Numbered from the stretch's first letter, positions 17,601 to 25,689 are shown. The stretch is DNA of 64,000 nt from Rudanella lutea DSM 19387 (GCF_000383955.1 NZ_KB913013.1:3925694-3989693); one strand, 5' to 3'. Made by a program: numbers and translations. Notes: generated by a model not told the origin, from the letters alone.

Positions 17601-18470
17601 AATGTGGACGAAGGGGGCGAAATCATCCAATACACACCCAACGGCACGCAGGCTCAGCAATGGAGTATTGAGCAGCGCACCTGTATCAACCCGAATACCC
17701 AACTCAACTTCTCGTCGGCAGGCTGTTACCGGATTACGGCGCGCAACGGTGGCAAAGCCGTTAGCGTGTCTAACGAATCGAAAGACAATGGGGCTATTAT
17801 TCGGCAGCAGGCTTATTCAGGGCGGGCTTCGCAGCAGTGGAAAATTCTGCTGAATTCAGAAGGGTATTACCGTTTACAGAATGTGAATAGCGGCAAGTCG
17901 ATTGATGTGAGCGGAGGTTCCACAGCCGATTACACCAATCTGGTTCAGTGGGCCAACAACACAGAGTACAGTCAGCAATGGCGAATCACGCGCGATCCGC
18001 AGGGGTATTATTTGCTGACGGCCCGACACTCAGGCAGTGCTATGGATCAGCGGGGAGCCAGTTCTGCCCAGAACGTAGAGATCGTGCAGTACACAGTCAA
18101 TGGGACTATAGCCCAGCAGTGGGTTGTGCAGACGGTGAAATGCGCAACCTCGGGCGCCCGAATGGCAGGGGACGGACTGGTGATACCGGTGTTCGACTCG
18201 TTCGCCGAACCGACCGATGAGGGCTTCAAACTGTACCCAAACCCGGCCCAGAATAAGGTCAGCGTTGACCTCAGAGCGGCCAATGGCCAACCCACTAACC
18301 TGCAACTGACGGATCTGACCGGCCGAATCTTGTACCAAAAAACTGTTCTGACGGAGGTCGAAACGCAACACACCATCCCAACTACGACTTATAGCGATGG
18401 GGTGTATCTGATTTCGGTTAGCCCGGCCGACGGTAGAAAGGCATCGCTGCGGCTGGTCATTAGCCGGTAA
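14691..18470 (+). CDS. T9SS-secreted PQQ-type sugar dehydrogenase with PKD and two RICIN domains
   Basis: 1259 residues. Signal peptide at 1-33. A glucose/sorbosone dehydrogenase beta-propeller follows (about 35-540), with HESHAGGTLLFGRDGTL, WALGLRNPYR and DVGWNVWEDMH. A PKD domain (about 545-630) has SSDPDGDPLTYAWDFGDGT. After a further Ig/Fn3-like stretch come two RICIN beta-trefoils (about 855-1000 and 1010-1150), each with three QQW motifs, and a C-terminal type A sorting domain (LYPNPAQNKVSVDL, ending LVISR) for T9SS export and surface attachment. The protein probably oxidises sugars while bound to a glycan. The electron acceptor and cofactor are not evident from sequence. The ATG at 14691 begins the signal peptide. 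Confidence 0.88.
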   Translation: MFTHSFRVSTIRLLICVVALLLGGLFSSPMALAQLPSGFLQSKTQTGYTAPMGVIFTTDGQRQFVWEKSGKIWVSNWNGGQYVKQTTPVLDISEEVGNWRDFGLLSVCLDPNFATNGKIYLFYVVDRHHLMNFGTASYSATTDTYYQATISRVSCYQLLNTNGALSASLSSRKVLLGETKSTGVPLTHESHAGGTLLFGRDGTLLLSTGDNASYASTDKGSAPETYFQQAINDGIMRTNENVGAFRSQMVNSFCGKVLRMDPNTGSGLPSNPFYDATNPRSAKSRVWALGLRNPYRMTIQPNTGSINPADGNPGTLLVGDVGWNVWEDMHVVRQGGENAGWPIFEGLEMHSSYATAAQTLENKDEPNPTNTCNKPFLTFADLLKQPTNPVQTVTNPCSGQALPGLQRRYIHARPALDWQHGADVARTPTFNGSVATASTLGTASGVPGTPFRGNCSTAGAYYAGTAFPTTWRNTYYFADYGANWIRAATLDANGAVTQVRDFLPNGGGNGIVDLEYNTLDGALYYVNINTGELLKISYGGNQPPVASITSSALTGPSPLTVSFRGDASSDPDGDPLTYAWDFGDGTTSTLANPTKVFTSTSSQGFTVRLTVNDGRGLSDSKTVQVSVNNPAPTAKITNPVNNALYPLDRESQYTLTAAVTDDDVPGLTYAWQVTLRHNNHEHREPALTTASPTVNISPVGCDGETYYYLIQLTVTDRGGLTARDSVKIYPDCNSPSLAISNLQATALTNSVRLNWTPPSVAYDNVLVVAKAGSGFTTRPVDLVYAQDASFTGSGAAFEGGKVVYQGVATSLVVTNLTAGQKYFFRVYTRRGTAWTGGVETSATPSAPVSASLTPVANACYRLVSRVSGKVLGVENGSLADGATVRQRTDANQPWQQWKFVATSNGYYQVVANHSGKVLDVAGSSTADYAAIQQWTYGGGNNQQWRLQYDAQGYYQLVARHSGKMLDVRGSNVDEGGEIIQYTPNGTQAQQWSIEQRTCINPNTQLNFSSAGCYRITARNGGKAVSVSNESKDNGAIIRQQAYSGRASQQWKILLNSEGYYRLQNVNSGKSIDVSGGSTADYTNLVQWANNTEYSQQWRITRDPQGYYLLTARHSGSAMDQRGASSAQNVEIVQYTVNGTIAQQWVVQTVKCATSGARMAGDGLVIPVFDSFAEPTDEGFKLYPNPAQNKVSVDLRAANGQPTNLQLTDLTGRILYQKTVLTEVETQHTIPTTTYSDGVYLISVSPADGRKASLRLVISR

Positions 18471-18503
18471 GTTGCCGCACGCGACATATTCTCTCAAATA
18501 GAT

Positions 18504-18551
18504 TTCGCGACAGGCGTCTGTCCAATTTGTAGGACAGACGCCTGTCGCGAA
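18504..18551. terminator. 20-bp perfect hairpin between convergent genes
   Basis: Arms TTCGCGACAGGCGTCTGTCC (18504-18523) and its exact complement (18532-18551) enclose an 8-base loop. There is no T-run on either side, so it is either a non-canonical bidirectional terminator or a dispersed repeat. Confidence 0.6.
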
Positions 18552-18564
18552 CTGACGTTCATAG

Positions 18565-21500
18565 TTACCCCAGGCTCACCAGTTCCTTTAAATCCTCGTC
18601 GCTGAGGTCGCCGAGCCAGGTTTCGCCAGTCTTTACGCTGAGGTCGGCCAGTTCTTTTTTGGAGCGGATCATGGCGTCGATCTTTTCTTCGAGCGTGCCC
18701 TGATTCATGAGCCGGTACACCAGCACATTTTTGGTTTGGCCAATACGAAACGCCCGGTCGGTGGCTTGTGCTTCCACGGCCGGATTCCACCACAGGTCGT
18801 AGTGAATGACGTGGTTAGCCTGCGTCAGGTTGAGGCCAGTGCCGCCCGCTTTGAGCGACAGAATAAACGTGTGATCGGAACGGTTCTTCTGAAACTGCTC
18901 CACCATGCGGTCGCGTTCGGGGCGGCTCGTACCACCGTGCAAAAACAGCGGCTCCTGCCCAAACTGATCGCTGATAAACTGCTGGAGCAACACACCCATC
19001 TCGTGGTATTGCGTAAAAATCAGTACCTTCTCGTGGTTGGCGTAAATGGTTTCGAGCAGATTGAGCAATAGCGTGGCCTTGCCCGAAAGGCTGGGGGCGG
19101 CATTGCCTTCTTTCAGGTATTGGTATGGGTGATTACCGATTTGCTTCAGGGCCGTCATCAACTTCAGCACCAACCCACGGCGGGCAATGCCGTCTTTATT
19201 CTGGATGGCCTGAATGCTTTCCTGCACCACATTTTCGTACAGCGATGCCTGCTCGGCTGTGAGCGCGCAGTACTGGTTGTTTTCGATCTTGTCGGGCAGA
19301 TCGCTGATGATGGTTTTGTCGGTTTTTACGCGCCGGAGCAGGAAAGGGCTCGTAACGCGCCGGAATTGATCGAGTTTCTGGTGGTCGCGCTCCTGCTGAA
19401 TAGGCCGGGCAAACTCCTCGTTGAACTTACCAATGCCACCCAGATACCCCTTATTCACAAAATCCATGATGCTCCAGAACTCCGACAGCCGGTTTTCGAC
19501 CGGCGTACCGCTCAAGGCAATCCGAATTGGGGCTTTGAGCGCTTTCACGGCCTTCGTTTGTTCGGTGTCGGCGTTTTTGATGTTCTGCGCTTCGTCGATG
19601 ATTACCGTAGCCCAGGTGGTTTTCTTCAGCTTCTCCAGATCAGACCGCACTACGCCGTAGGTGGTCAGCAGCAAATCATACGAGGCCGACTGCTTACCCT
19701 TTTCCTTCTTTTTCGGAGAGGCCTTTGTATCGGATGTATCCGCGCCCGTCGTATCTGTCGCCGGGAGTTTACGGCCGGGGCCGTGGTAAATGTATGGCTT
19801 CAGGTCGGGGGCAAATTTGGCAATTTCTTTCTGCCAATTGGTGAGCAGGGTTGTGGGAAGTACCACCAGCCCTTTCTGCTTGTCGAACCGGCCTTCCTGC
19901 TTGAATTTGAGCAGCAGGGCAATCACCTGCAAAGTTTTACCCAGACCCATGTCGTCGGCGAGCAAACTGCCCATACCGAGGGCCGTGTTCTTGATAAGCC
20001 AATCGTAGCCCCGGTGCTGATACGGCCGCAAACTGGCCCGTAGTGAATCGGGCAGGGGCTGAGCCTGGGCATCGGTAAACTGCCGGATAATGGCACGTAC
20101 ATCGTCTGTCAGGCCCACGCGTCCGCCTTTGTACTCTTCCGAGAGGGCTGCCCTGAGCATCTCGGCTCCGGTCAGTTCGGGTGGGTTTTCAAGTTGTTTG
20201 TACAGCTTGTTCAGCTCCGACGGGTCGACCAACACGTACTGATCCTTAATTTTGACCAGACCGGTTGTGTTGTTCACCAGGCGCTGAAACTCTTTCACGC
20301 TCACCATCTCATTGCCGAGGGCCACCTGCCAGTCGAAGGCCAGCATATCGTCGAGCCGCATAAACGAATCGCCAACGGCCGCACTCTTCCCTTTAGCCCG
20401 AAGCCGCACCCCCGCCGATGGCCGCACCCAGTGCCGAAGCGATTTGGGCAACAGCAACGTAATGCCGAGTAGCTGCATACGGGGCAGAATGTCGAGCAAC
20501 ACCTTGACAAAATCAGCGGATTTGTAGTAGAGGTAGGCAGGGCTGTCGGTACGGGTGAGCTGGGCCAGATCGGGGAAATGGCGTGAGAGCACAATCAGAT
20601 CCTGCAAAACAGCCATTCGGATGCCCGCATGAGCTTTCTCGCGCAGAATGTCGGCCAGAGGGATCGGCGGGGCTGCTGGCGGAGTTACCGAAGCCTTACG
20701 TGTTCCGCGGCCAGTTTTGGCGGTAACAGTCGGGGCCACAGGGCTGGCATCGCTATCGCGCACGAGCAGGCTTATGCGAAACTCTTCGCCCGGCGTGGAT
20801 GCGCCCGGTTCGGAGTCTTCTACGGCCAACACCGGCACAAAGCGTTTGTGGCTCAGGAAAAAATCGTTGAGCCACAGTTGCATAGCCAGGGGCATTTCGC
20901 GTTTGCCGAAGCCCTCAAACCGGATCGTTTCGACCCCGAAAAAGAGCCGGTCGGCGTCTTCAAGGGGCCAACGCTCCCACAGTTCCACGGTGGTGTCGTG
21001 AATGCTGGGGCGCACGAGCAGCGAGCACAGGGTGAGCACCTGCTCGCGGCCGGGCAGAGCAAGCCACTCTTTCTGCCAGCGAAGAGTAAGGAGCAAGGGG
21101 GGCAACTGAGCCGCCAGCAGGTCGGTTTGCTGCCGCACGGCCTCGTTGAGGGTGGCCGGCATCCAGCGTACCCGGTAGTATTCTTCGGTGGGCCCCACGC
21201 GCAGAAGTTGCGGCACCACAGCTCCGCGCCGAAGCAGAGCTGCCGAAAACTGCGTGGCTAAATACAAACCCCGCACTGAGTCGCTCATTTCGGCAAAATC
21301 GGCCTCATTCAGGCTTTGAAGCCAGCTGGTGAGGTCGCCAAGGGTATAATCGGTAAACGACCGGGGCTCGCCATGTTCGCTGTAAACCCCGATCTTTTTA
21401 ATGTCCATGAACTCGTCGAGCTGTAGCTCGATGCTATCGCTCAGGTCGGGCGAGGTGCCGGGCGCCTGACTACGCGCGTCGTTCGACAAGCCACTCGCCC

Positions 21501-22296
21501 GGCGCTTAGCCAGAATGGCTTTGGTTTTGGGCTGCTCATCGAGGGGCTTGCTGAACAGGGTGTATGCCCGCGCCAGCGACTTCAAAAAATCGCTTTTGGT
21601 AAAGGTGGTCGTGGGTTGTAACAAGTCGAGCAGCTGATCGGCGAGGGGCGGAATGGTCGCGTAGTCGAGTTGCGCGCGGGCATCGTCGTCGGGTTTCCAG
21701 TCCTCATCGTCGGGCAAATCCTCCGTACCCAGATCGTGCAATGAGAGTACCTCGTTCAGGGTTCCGCTTACTACATCGGCCTGAACGTTTTTGAGTTCTT
21801 CCAGAATATCCAGCCCCTTTAGCTGAAACACCAGAAACGGGTTTCGATCGATCTCGTTGGCAATCACGTAGATCACGGCCGCCAGGTGTTTGCAGGGAAT
21901 GGCATGGTCGGGGCAGGAGCAACCCATGCCCAAATCGTCGAACGATTGGGGGAACAAAGCAATGGATCGCTGCTCGGCAAACTCAACCAGTTCGGGCGGT
22001 AGTTGCCGATTGAGCAACTGCGCCAGAATAACCGGGTTCTCCTCAATCTCGGTCAGAAGCGACTCCTTTTCGGTGTCCGAAAACAGAGGAACCAGGAGTT
22101 TGATTTTGTAAGGTCGGGGTTTGGAGCCTTTAACCGAGGCACTGATCTGGTTATTGTCGATTTTCAGACCCTGCACAGCTCCCTTGTTAGCATAGGTTTT
22201 GCCACGGGGCAGTCGGTTGGTCAGGTCAATCTGAGTCAGGGCACCCAGCCATTGCTGCCCCCACCAGGTTTTGCCGTAGCTAATGCGTTCAGCCAT
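18565..22296 (-). CDS. SNF2-family DNA-dependent ATPase with SWIM zinc finger
   Basis: 1243 residues. An N-terminal SWIM finger is at about 125-140 (CSCPDHAIPCKHLAA). A long middle region includes the bacterial SNF2-associated domain. The helicase core has DDMGLGKTLQ (near 780), DEAQNIKN (near 902), ALSGTPVENRLSEFWS, and the C-terminal helicase block with LKAGGTGLNLTQA and DRAFRIGQ. These proteins move along double-stranded DNA and remodel protein-DNA complexes; bacterial relatives (RapA-like or HepA-like) are linked to transcription recycling or repair, but this one is not assigned. It is transcribed alone and convergent with the sugar dehydrogenase gene. Confidence 0.93.
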   Translation of the reverse strand: MAERISYGKTWWGQQWLGALTQIDLTNRLPRGKTYANKGAVQGLKIDNNQISASVKGSKPRPYKIKLLVPLFSDTEKESLLTEIEENPVILAQLLNRQLPPELVEFAEQRSIALFPQSFDDLGMGCSCPDHAIPCKHLAAVIYVIANEIDRNPFLVFQLKGLDILEELKNVQADVVSGTLNEVLSLHDLGTEDLPDDEDWKPDDDARAQLDYATIPPLADQLLDLLQPTTTFTKSDFLKSLARAYTLFSKPLDEQPKTKAILAKRRASGLSNDARSQAPGTSPDLSDSIELQLDEFMDIKKIGVYSEHGEPRSFTDYTLGDLTSWLQSLNEADFAEMSDSVRGLYLATQFSAALLRRGAVVPQLLRVGPTEEYYRVRWMPATLNEAVRQQTDLLAAQLPPLLLTLRWQKEWLALPGREQVLTLCSLLVRPSIHDTTVELWERWPLEDADRLFFGVETIRFEGFGKREMPLAMQLWLNDFFLSHKRFVPVLAVEDSEPGASTPGEEFRISLLVRDSDASPVAPTVTAKTGRGTRKASVTPPAAPPIPLADILREKAHAGIRMAVLQDLIVLSRHFPDLAQLTRTDSPAYLYYKSADFVKVLLDILPRMQLLGITLLLPKSLRHWVRPSAGVRLRAKGKSAAVGDSFMRLDDMLAFDWQVALGNEMVSVKEFQRLVNNTTGLVKIKDQYVLVDPSELNKLYKQLENPPELTGAEMLRAALSEEYKGGRVGLTDDVRAIIRQFTDAQAQPLPDSLRASLRPYQHRGYDWLIKNTALGMGSLLADDMGLGKTLQVIALLLKFKQEGRFDKQKGLVVLPTTLLTNWQKEIAKFAPDLKPYIYHGPGRKLPATDTTGADTSDTKASPKKKEKGKQSASYDLLLTTYGVVRSDLEKLKKTTWATVIIDEAQNIKNADTEQTKAVKALKAPIRIALSGTPVENRLSEFWSIMDFVNKGYLGGIGKFNEEFARPIQQERDHQKLDQFRRVTSPFLLRRVKTDKTIISDLPDKIENNQYCALTAEQASLYENVVQESIQAIQNKDGIARRGLVLKLMTALKQIGNHPYQYLKEGNAAPSLSGKATLLLNLLETIYANHEKVLIFTQYHEMGVLLQQFISDQFGQEPLFLHGGTSRPERDRMVEQFQKNRSDHTFILSLKAGGTGLNLTQANHVIHYDLWWNPAVEAQATDRAFRIGQTKNVLVYRLMNQGTLEEKIDAMIRSKKELADLSVKTGETWLGDLSDEDLKELVSLG

Positions 22297-22392
22297 TGAA
22301 ACGGAGAAAAGGACGATTTAGACTTAGGTACATAACGCGAGATGCATCGAAAAATTCACCAATCGTCTAAATCATCCTATCGAAAAGGCGGT

Positions 22393-22779
22393 TTACTCGC
22401 TCAAAACGGCCGTAAATTCAATCTCAATCAGGTAATCCGGGCTGATGAGCGCACTCACTTCGTAAATGCCCGTGGTGGGTTTAATTTCCCCAAAGAAGGC
22501 CCCGTGTGCTTGGGCTATTTCCTCCCAGCGCGCAATCTGTGTGGTAAACATGCGGGTGCGGACTACGTCGCTCATGGACGCTCCGGCCTGTTGGAGCACG
22601 TCGGCCACCCGCGTCAGAATATTGTGGGTTTGGGCGTATATGTCGTCTTTTTTAACGGTTTCGCCATCCACAATGGCTACCGTGCCCGATACTTCGATGA
22701 TGTTACCGATCCGCACGGCCCGGCAGTAGCCCATTTTGTCTTCCCAGGGCGAGCCGGTCAGGATGTTTTGTCGTGACAT
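22393..22779 (-). CDS. RidA/YjgF-family enamine/imine deaminase-like protein
   Basis: 128 residues with the Rid fold: an AVRIGNIIEVSGTVA block, the key arginine in VVRTRMFTT and a terminal LIEIEFTAVL. RidA hydrolyses reactive 2-aminoacrylate and related imines released by PLP enzymes; members with other substrates exist, and this protein looks like the Rid branch rather than archetypal RidA. It is monocistronic. The ATG at 22779 is the only good start. Confidence 0.85.
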   Translation of the reverse strand: MSRQNILTGSPWEDKMGYCRAVRIGNIIEVSGTVAIVDGETVKKDDIYAQTHNILTRVADVLQQAGASMSDVVRTRMFTTQIARWEEIAQAHGAFFGEIKPTTGIYEVSALISPDYLIEIEFTAVLSE

Positions 22780-22915
22780 AGTTAACGTGGTTGGTTATTG
22801 CACCTACAGCGCAATATACCGGTATAAGGCGTTATTGGGCCGCTAATACCTTATTCGGAGAAGGGTTATGCAGGACTGGGTTGTATGCTTGTCAGTGTGT
22901 CTGATGCGTATGCCG

Positions 22916-23251
22916 TTAATAAAGCTCCAGTAAGCCGTATTCGGAAGAGTCGGCGAGTGCCTGAATGTCGTCGAAATGCTTCGTCAGGATTTAGACCACT
23001 CCTGACGAAGATTGATTCCCCATTCGTAACAAAACTACGTTAGGCGGAAAGCCAAACAGGTTTGCTAAATTGTAGAAATCGTCATCGTTGGTTACGATTA
23101 AATAATCGTTTCGCTTGGCCCATTGCCATATCATACTATCGTCAGCCGGCACAGGTAGGCCCGTGCGTGTTACATGTAAGCAATCAGGAAACGTATCCGA
23201 TAGTTTCTTCACTAACCGATACGACAGATTAGCGTCCAGTAACAGTTTCAT
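22916..23251 (-). pseudogene. DUF5615 PIN-like protein gene with in-frame stop codon
   Basis: An open frame of 86 codons (22991-23251) encodes a PIN-like DUF5615 protein: MKLLLDANLSYRLVKKL, then DDSMIWQWAKRNDYLIVTNDDDF and PNVVLLRMGN. It ends at a TAA (22991-22993), but the same frame continues for 24 more codons to a second TAA at 22916, reading ILTKHFDDIQALADSSEYGL and LELY, which is a normal family C-terminus. The full frame would give 111 residues, the usual size. A single nonsense change is the simplest explanation. The stop lies in the 10-base loop of a perfect 11-bp inverted repeat (22979-22989 and 23000-23010). Partner DUF433 overlaps its start by one base (TAATG). The family is viewed as a toxin-like PIN-fold protein. 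Confidence 0.8.
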
Positions 23252-23478
23252 TAGGCAACGATTAGACGTGTACGACGTTCGCTATCGGCGGCAAAAGCCA
23301 ACGCTGCCCGAATGTGATCCAGTGTTAATTCGGGAAAGTCCTCTAAAATCTCCTCGTTGGTCATTCCTGAAGCCAACCAGCTTAGGATGTCCTGCACGGT
23401 GATTCGGGTACCAACTATACAGGGCTTACCAAACCGGATGCTCGGGTTAATTTGTATGTATTGGCTGTAGTTATCCAT
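23251..23478 (-). CDS. DUF433 protein, putative antitoxin of the DUF433/DUF5615 pair
   Basis: 75 residues with the DUF433 pattern: NPSIRFGKPCIVGTRITVQDILSWLASGMTNEEILEDFPELTLDHIRAAL. These small winged-helix-like proteins commonly lie directly before DUF5615 PIN-like genes, and the pair is predicted to be a toxin-antitoxin-like unit. The TAA and the next gene's ATG share one base, so translation is coupled. The partner is interrupted, so this may be a decaying module with the regulatory half still intact. Confidence 0.85.
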   Translation of the reverse strand: MDNYSQYIQINPSIRFGKPCIVGTRITVQDILSWLASGMTNEEILEDFPELTLDHIRAALAFAADSERRTRLIVA

Positions 23479-23494
23479 GATTCTACGATTTAAT

Positions 23495-23502
23495 CAAATA
23501 TA
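23495..23502 (-). promoter_or_regulatory. Candidate -7 box of the DUF433 gene
   Basis: TATATTTG, a full match to TAnnTTTG, 16 bases before the ATG at 23478. No TTG at the expected upstream distance was seen. Confidence 0.4.
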
Positions 23503-23904
23503 CTGCTTTTCTGGTACGGCCTTCTTCTTTCGTGTCGGCTCTTTGATGTACCATCTCAGTACTGGACATTCGATGTTGGACACTGGACGTTAGCTTCTTG
23601 ACAGAATGTCAATAGGTCTAACGTCTGGTGTCTGAAGTCCGAATGTCCAGTACTGAATGAAACCCACTCCATTGCGTCAGAATCTATTGGGATAGAAGTA
23701 GTTTCCCGGAATAATTTTATTTTAAATGCTGATCGTTTTATGCCGGTTGCAGCCAGCGTGTTTTTTAGGGAATAGTTGCCCCAAAATGGCCTGTCGCATG
23801 CATTTAGATCGTAATTTTTAGCTGACTCTACCGGCCATTCGCACTTCATTCACGCAAAAACGAAAGCAGAAAACCGCTAATCTGTTGTTACACCCTATTA
23901 AGCA
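23503..23904. other. Intergenic region with one inverted-repeat element
   Basis: Holds the 101-bp inverted repeat at 23556-23656 and nothing else recognisable. A 97-codon minus-strand frame at 23556-23849 is a translation of the repeat plus unlike sequence and has no family resemblance. Confidence 0.6.
23556..23656. repeat. Inverted-repeat element, copy A
   Basis: Terminal arms of 39 bases are imperfect complements; both ends read TCAGTACTGGACATTC. The loop is about 24 bases. The arms match, in reverse orientation, the element at 39769-39870 (arms TCGATGTTGGA and GACTTCAGAC exchanged). A non-coding miniature element is inferred. Confidence 0.85.
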
Positions 23905-25203
23905 TTGGCGTCTGTGATTAATCTCGACCCGACTCACGTGGCACCCGGCAGTACAGTACTTGGCCAGGCAATCAAACATATCGGGATTGGTAAACACGGT
24001 AGTAAACCCTTACCGGCCGATCTGCTCGAAGCCTGCCGACAGGCCCTGACCGACCCAAACACGCACCCGCTGCAACGGGGGGCATTTATCGGAGCCCTGC
24101 TGGCAAAGGGCCCTACCGAAGCCGAGCTGACGCTCGAATCGGCCATCGGGAAAGACGCTTTTGGGCACCCCACCTTTCTGATTCATAAACTCTGCACCGA
24201 CCTGCACGCAGGCCTGTTGCCCATTGCCGTCAGGTTAGTCCGGGGGCATACGTTGTCGGTGAGCGAAGCCGAGCAACTGGGCGACTACCTGTTTGGTAAT
24301 GAGCCCTGCGAGGCTTTTCGGGGGTTTGCGGCCAGTATCATGCGGGTGCGCCACGAAACCAACGACGAGTACTTAGGCCTGATGCGGGCCGCCGAGCGCA
24401 CATTCACGCCTGGTTTCCGGCTCAACCAAACCGTGAGCGAACGCCCGCTCGTGCAGCTCGCCGAGCCGTTTGATGGGGTCGAGCATAGTTACATGATTAC
24501 CCCCCTGCTGGCCAACTGGTTCGAACGGCGGGGCTACGGGGCCTTGTCGATGGTGGGCCGGTCGGGTGGCCCTAAGCTGACGCTCAACGCTCATGATCTG
24601 TACATGCACCTGGGTTGCCAGTATATGCAGAGCCGCCACGAACTGACCGAGCCGCTTATGCCCTACGGCTGGGTATTGGACCAGAAAGCCCTCTCGCCTG
24701 CGCTCAACCGGTGGGTCGACCGGCGGCAGGTGCTGCTCAAACGCCCGTTTCTGGCAACGCTCGAAAAAGTGCTGAACCCCTGCGGAGCGCGGATTCTGGT
24801 GACGTCGGTGTTTCACATTACCTACCAGATGAAGATGGCCGAATTGGCCCTCATGGCCGGTTTCGATGCGGCTATTGTGATGAAACGGGGGCTGGAAGGG
24901 ACGCTGGCGCCCGCTACCAGCCGGGCGAGCGGGGTGTTGTGTGCCGTCCGGACGGCACAGGGCCACTTGTTTTTCCAGAATTTTGAAGCCGACCGGCCGG
25001 AGTTTGCGTCGTTTCGGACCGACGAAGACCCCGATGTGCCCAACCCCACTGCCGCCGACAATGCCGCCCTGATTCGCAAGTTTGTGGCCCAGAAAGTGAC
25101 GGGCGATGAGCATTTCGACAACCGGGTGCGGTATGCCTATGCGCTTATGGAGCGCGGTATGGAGTGGATTGAGGGGCAACTGAAAGCGCCACCGGCCAGG
25201 TAA
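23905..25203 (+). CDS. TrpD2/YbiB-like glycosyl (phosphoribosyl) transferase family protein
   Basis: 432 residues resembling the anthranilate phosphoribosyltransferase fold of the YbiB/TrpD2 branch: an N-terminal helical region (KHIGIGKHGSKPLPADLLEACRQAL), then SYMITPLLANW, GYGALSMVGRSGGPKLTLNAHDL and FHITYQMKMAELALMAGFDAAIVMKRGLEGT. YbiB-type proteins bind nucleic acid or have unknown catalytic activity. No trp genes are adjacent, so tryptophan synthesis is unlikely. The start is uncertain: TTG at 23905 gives MASVINLDP; GTG at 23914 is the alternative, and no ATG fits. Confidence 0.7.
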   Translation: MASVINLDPTHVAPGSTVLGQAIKHIGIGKHGSKPLPADLLEACRQALTDPNTHPLQRGAFIGALLAKGPTEAELTLESAIGKDAFGHPTFLIHKLCTDLHAGLLPIAVRLVRGHTLSVSEAEQLGDYLFGNEPCEAFRGFAASIMRVRHETNDEYLGLMRAAERTFTPGFRLNQTVSERPLVQLAEPFDGVEHSYMITPLLANWFERRGYGALSMVGRSGGPKLTLNAHDLYMHLGCQYMQSRHELTEPLMPYGWVLDQKALSPALNRWVDRRQVLLKRPFLATLEKVLNPCGARILVTSVFHITYQMKMAELALMAGFDAAIVMKRGLEGTLAPATSRASGVLCAVRTAQGHLFFQNFEADRPEFASFRTDEDPDVPNPTAADNAALIRKFVAQKVTGDEHFDNRVRYAYALMERGMEWIEGQLKAPPAR

Positions 25204-25239
25204 GGCCCTTCGTTCTTCCAGAAACGGACGCCCCTGCGC

Positions 25240-25689
25240 TTACCGCCCGGCCAGCATCACCGCATTGGGTATGGCCGGAAACAGCCTGGGGAGTCTCTGT
25301 TCAATGGCTTCCGCAGAAGCAGGCAGGTTGAGCAGTAACGTTTGCCCGCAAAGCCCGGCGGTATTTCGCCAGAGGAGGGCTTCGGGGAGTCCGGTACGTA
25401 TGAGCGCGCCAAAGCCGGGCAGCAAACGGGTACAAAGAGCCGTGGTGGCATCGGGCACCGGGTCGGTGGGGCCGCAATCGCTCAGGGTGAGCAACAGCGT
25501 TCCCTCGCCGGGCCGAATCAATGACTGTAAAAGGCCTTCCCACTCGGCGGGTGTATTGCCCCTGCCCCCTACCGGCTGCTCAACGCACGGGCACGCGGGC
25601 AGTTGCTCCGCCAGAACAGCCCGGACTGTATCGAGAACAGCCCGGCTCATGGCGCTTGCGTAGAGAATATAGACCGTTTGCAGGGCCAC
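25240..25689 (-). CDS. MogA/MoaB-like protein, divergent
   Basis: 149 residues. The order of motifs follows the MogA/MoaB molybdopterin-binding fold, with LLLTLSDCGPTDPVPDATTAL in the place of LVLTTGGTGxxPRDxTPEAT, then GFGALIRTGLPEALLWRN, AGLCGQTLLLNLPASAEAIEQRLP and a C-terminal PNAVMLAGR. The canonical GGTG is not kept, so adenylyl-transfer activity is doubtful. It starts at GTG (25689), three bases after the tyrA stop, and is the third gene of the aminotransferase-tyrA operon. Confidence 0.6.
   Translation of the reverse strand: MALQTVYILYASAMSRAVLDTVRAVLAEQLPACPCVEQPVGGRGNTPAEWEGLLQSLIRPGEGTLLLTLSDCGPTDPVPDATTALCTRLLPGFGALIRTGLPEALLWRNTAGLCGQTLLLNLPASAEAIEQRLPRLFPAIPNAVMLAGR

Noticed and set aside
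22979-23010. 11-bp inverted repeat as an intrinsic terminator for the DUF5615 gene
   Set aside because: It lies inside the coding frame and has no T-run, so it is noted only as part of the interrupted gene.
23556-23849. 97-codon minus-strand frame
   Set aside because: It includes the inverted repeat and its product has repeated NVQCPTSNVQ-like residues typical of translated repeats.
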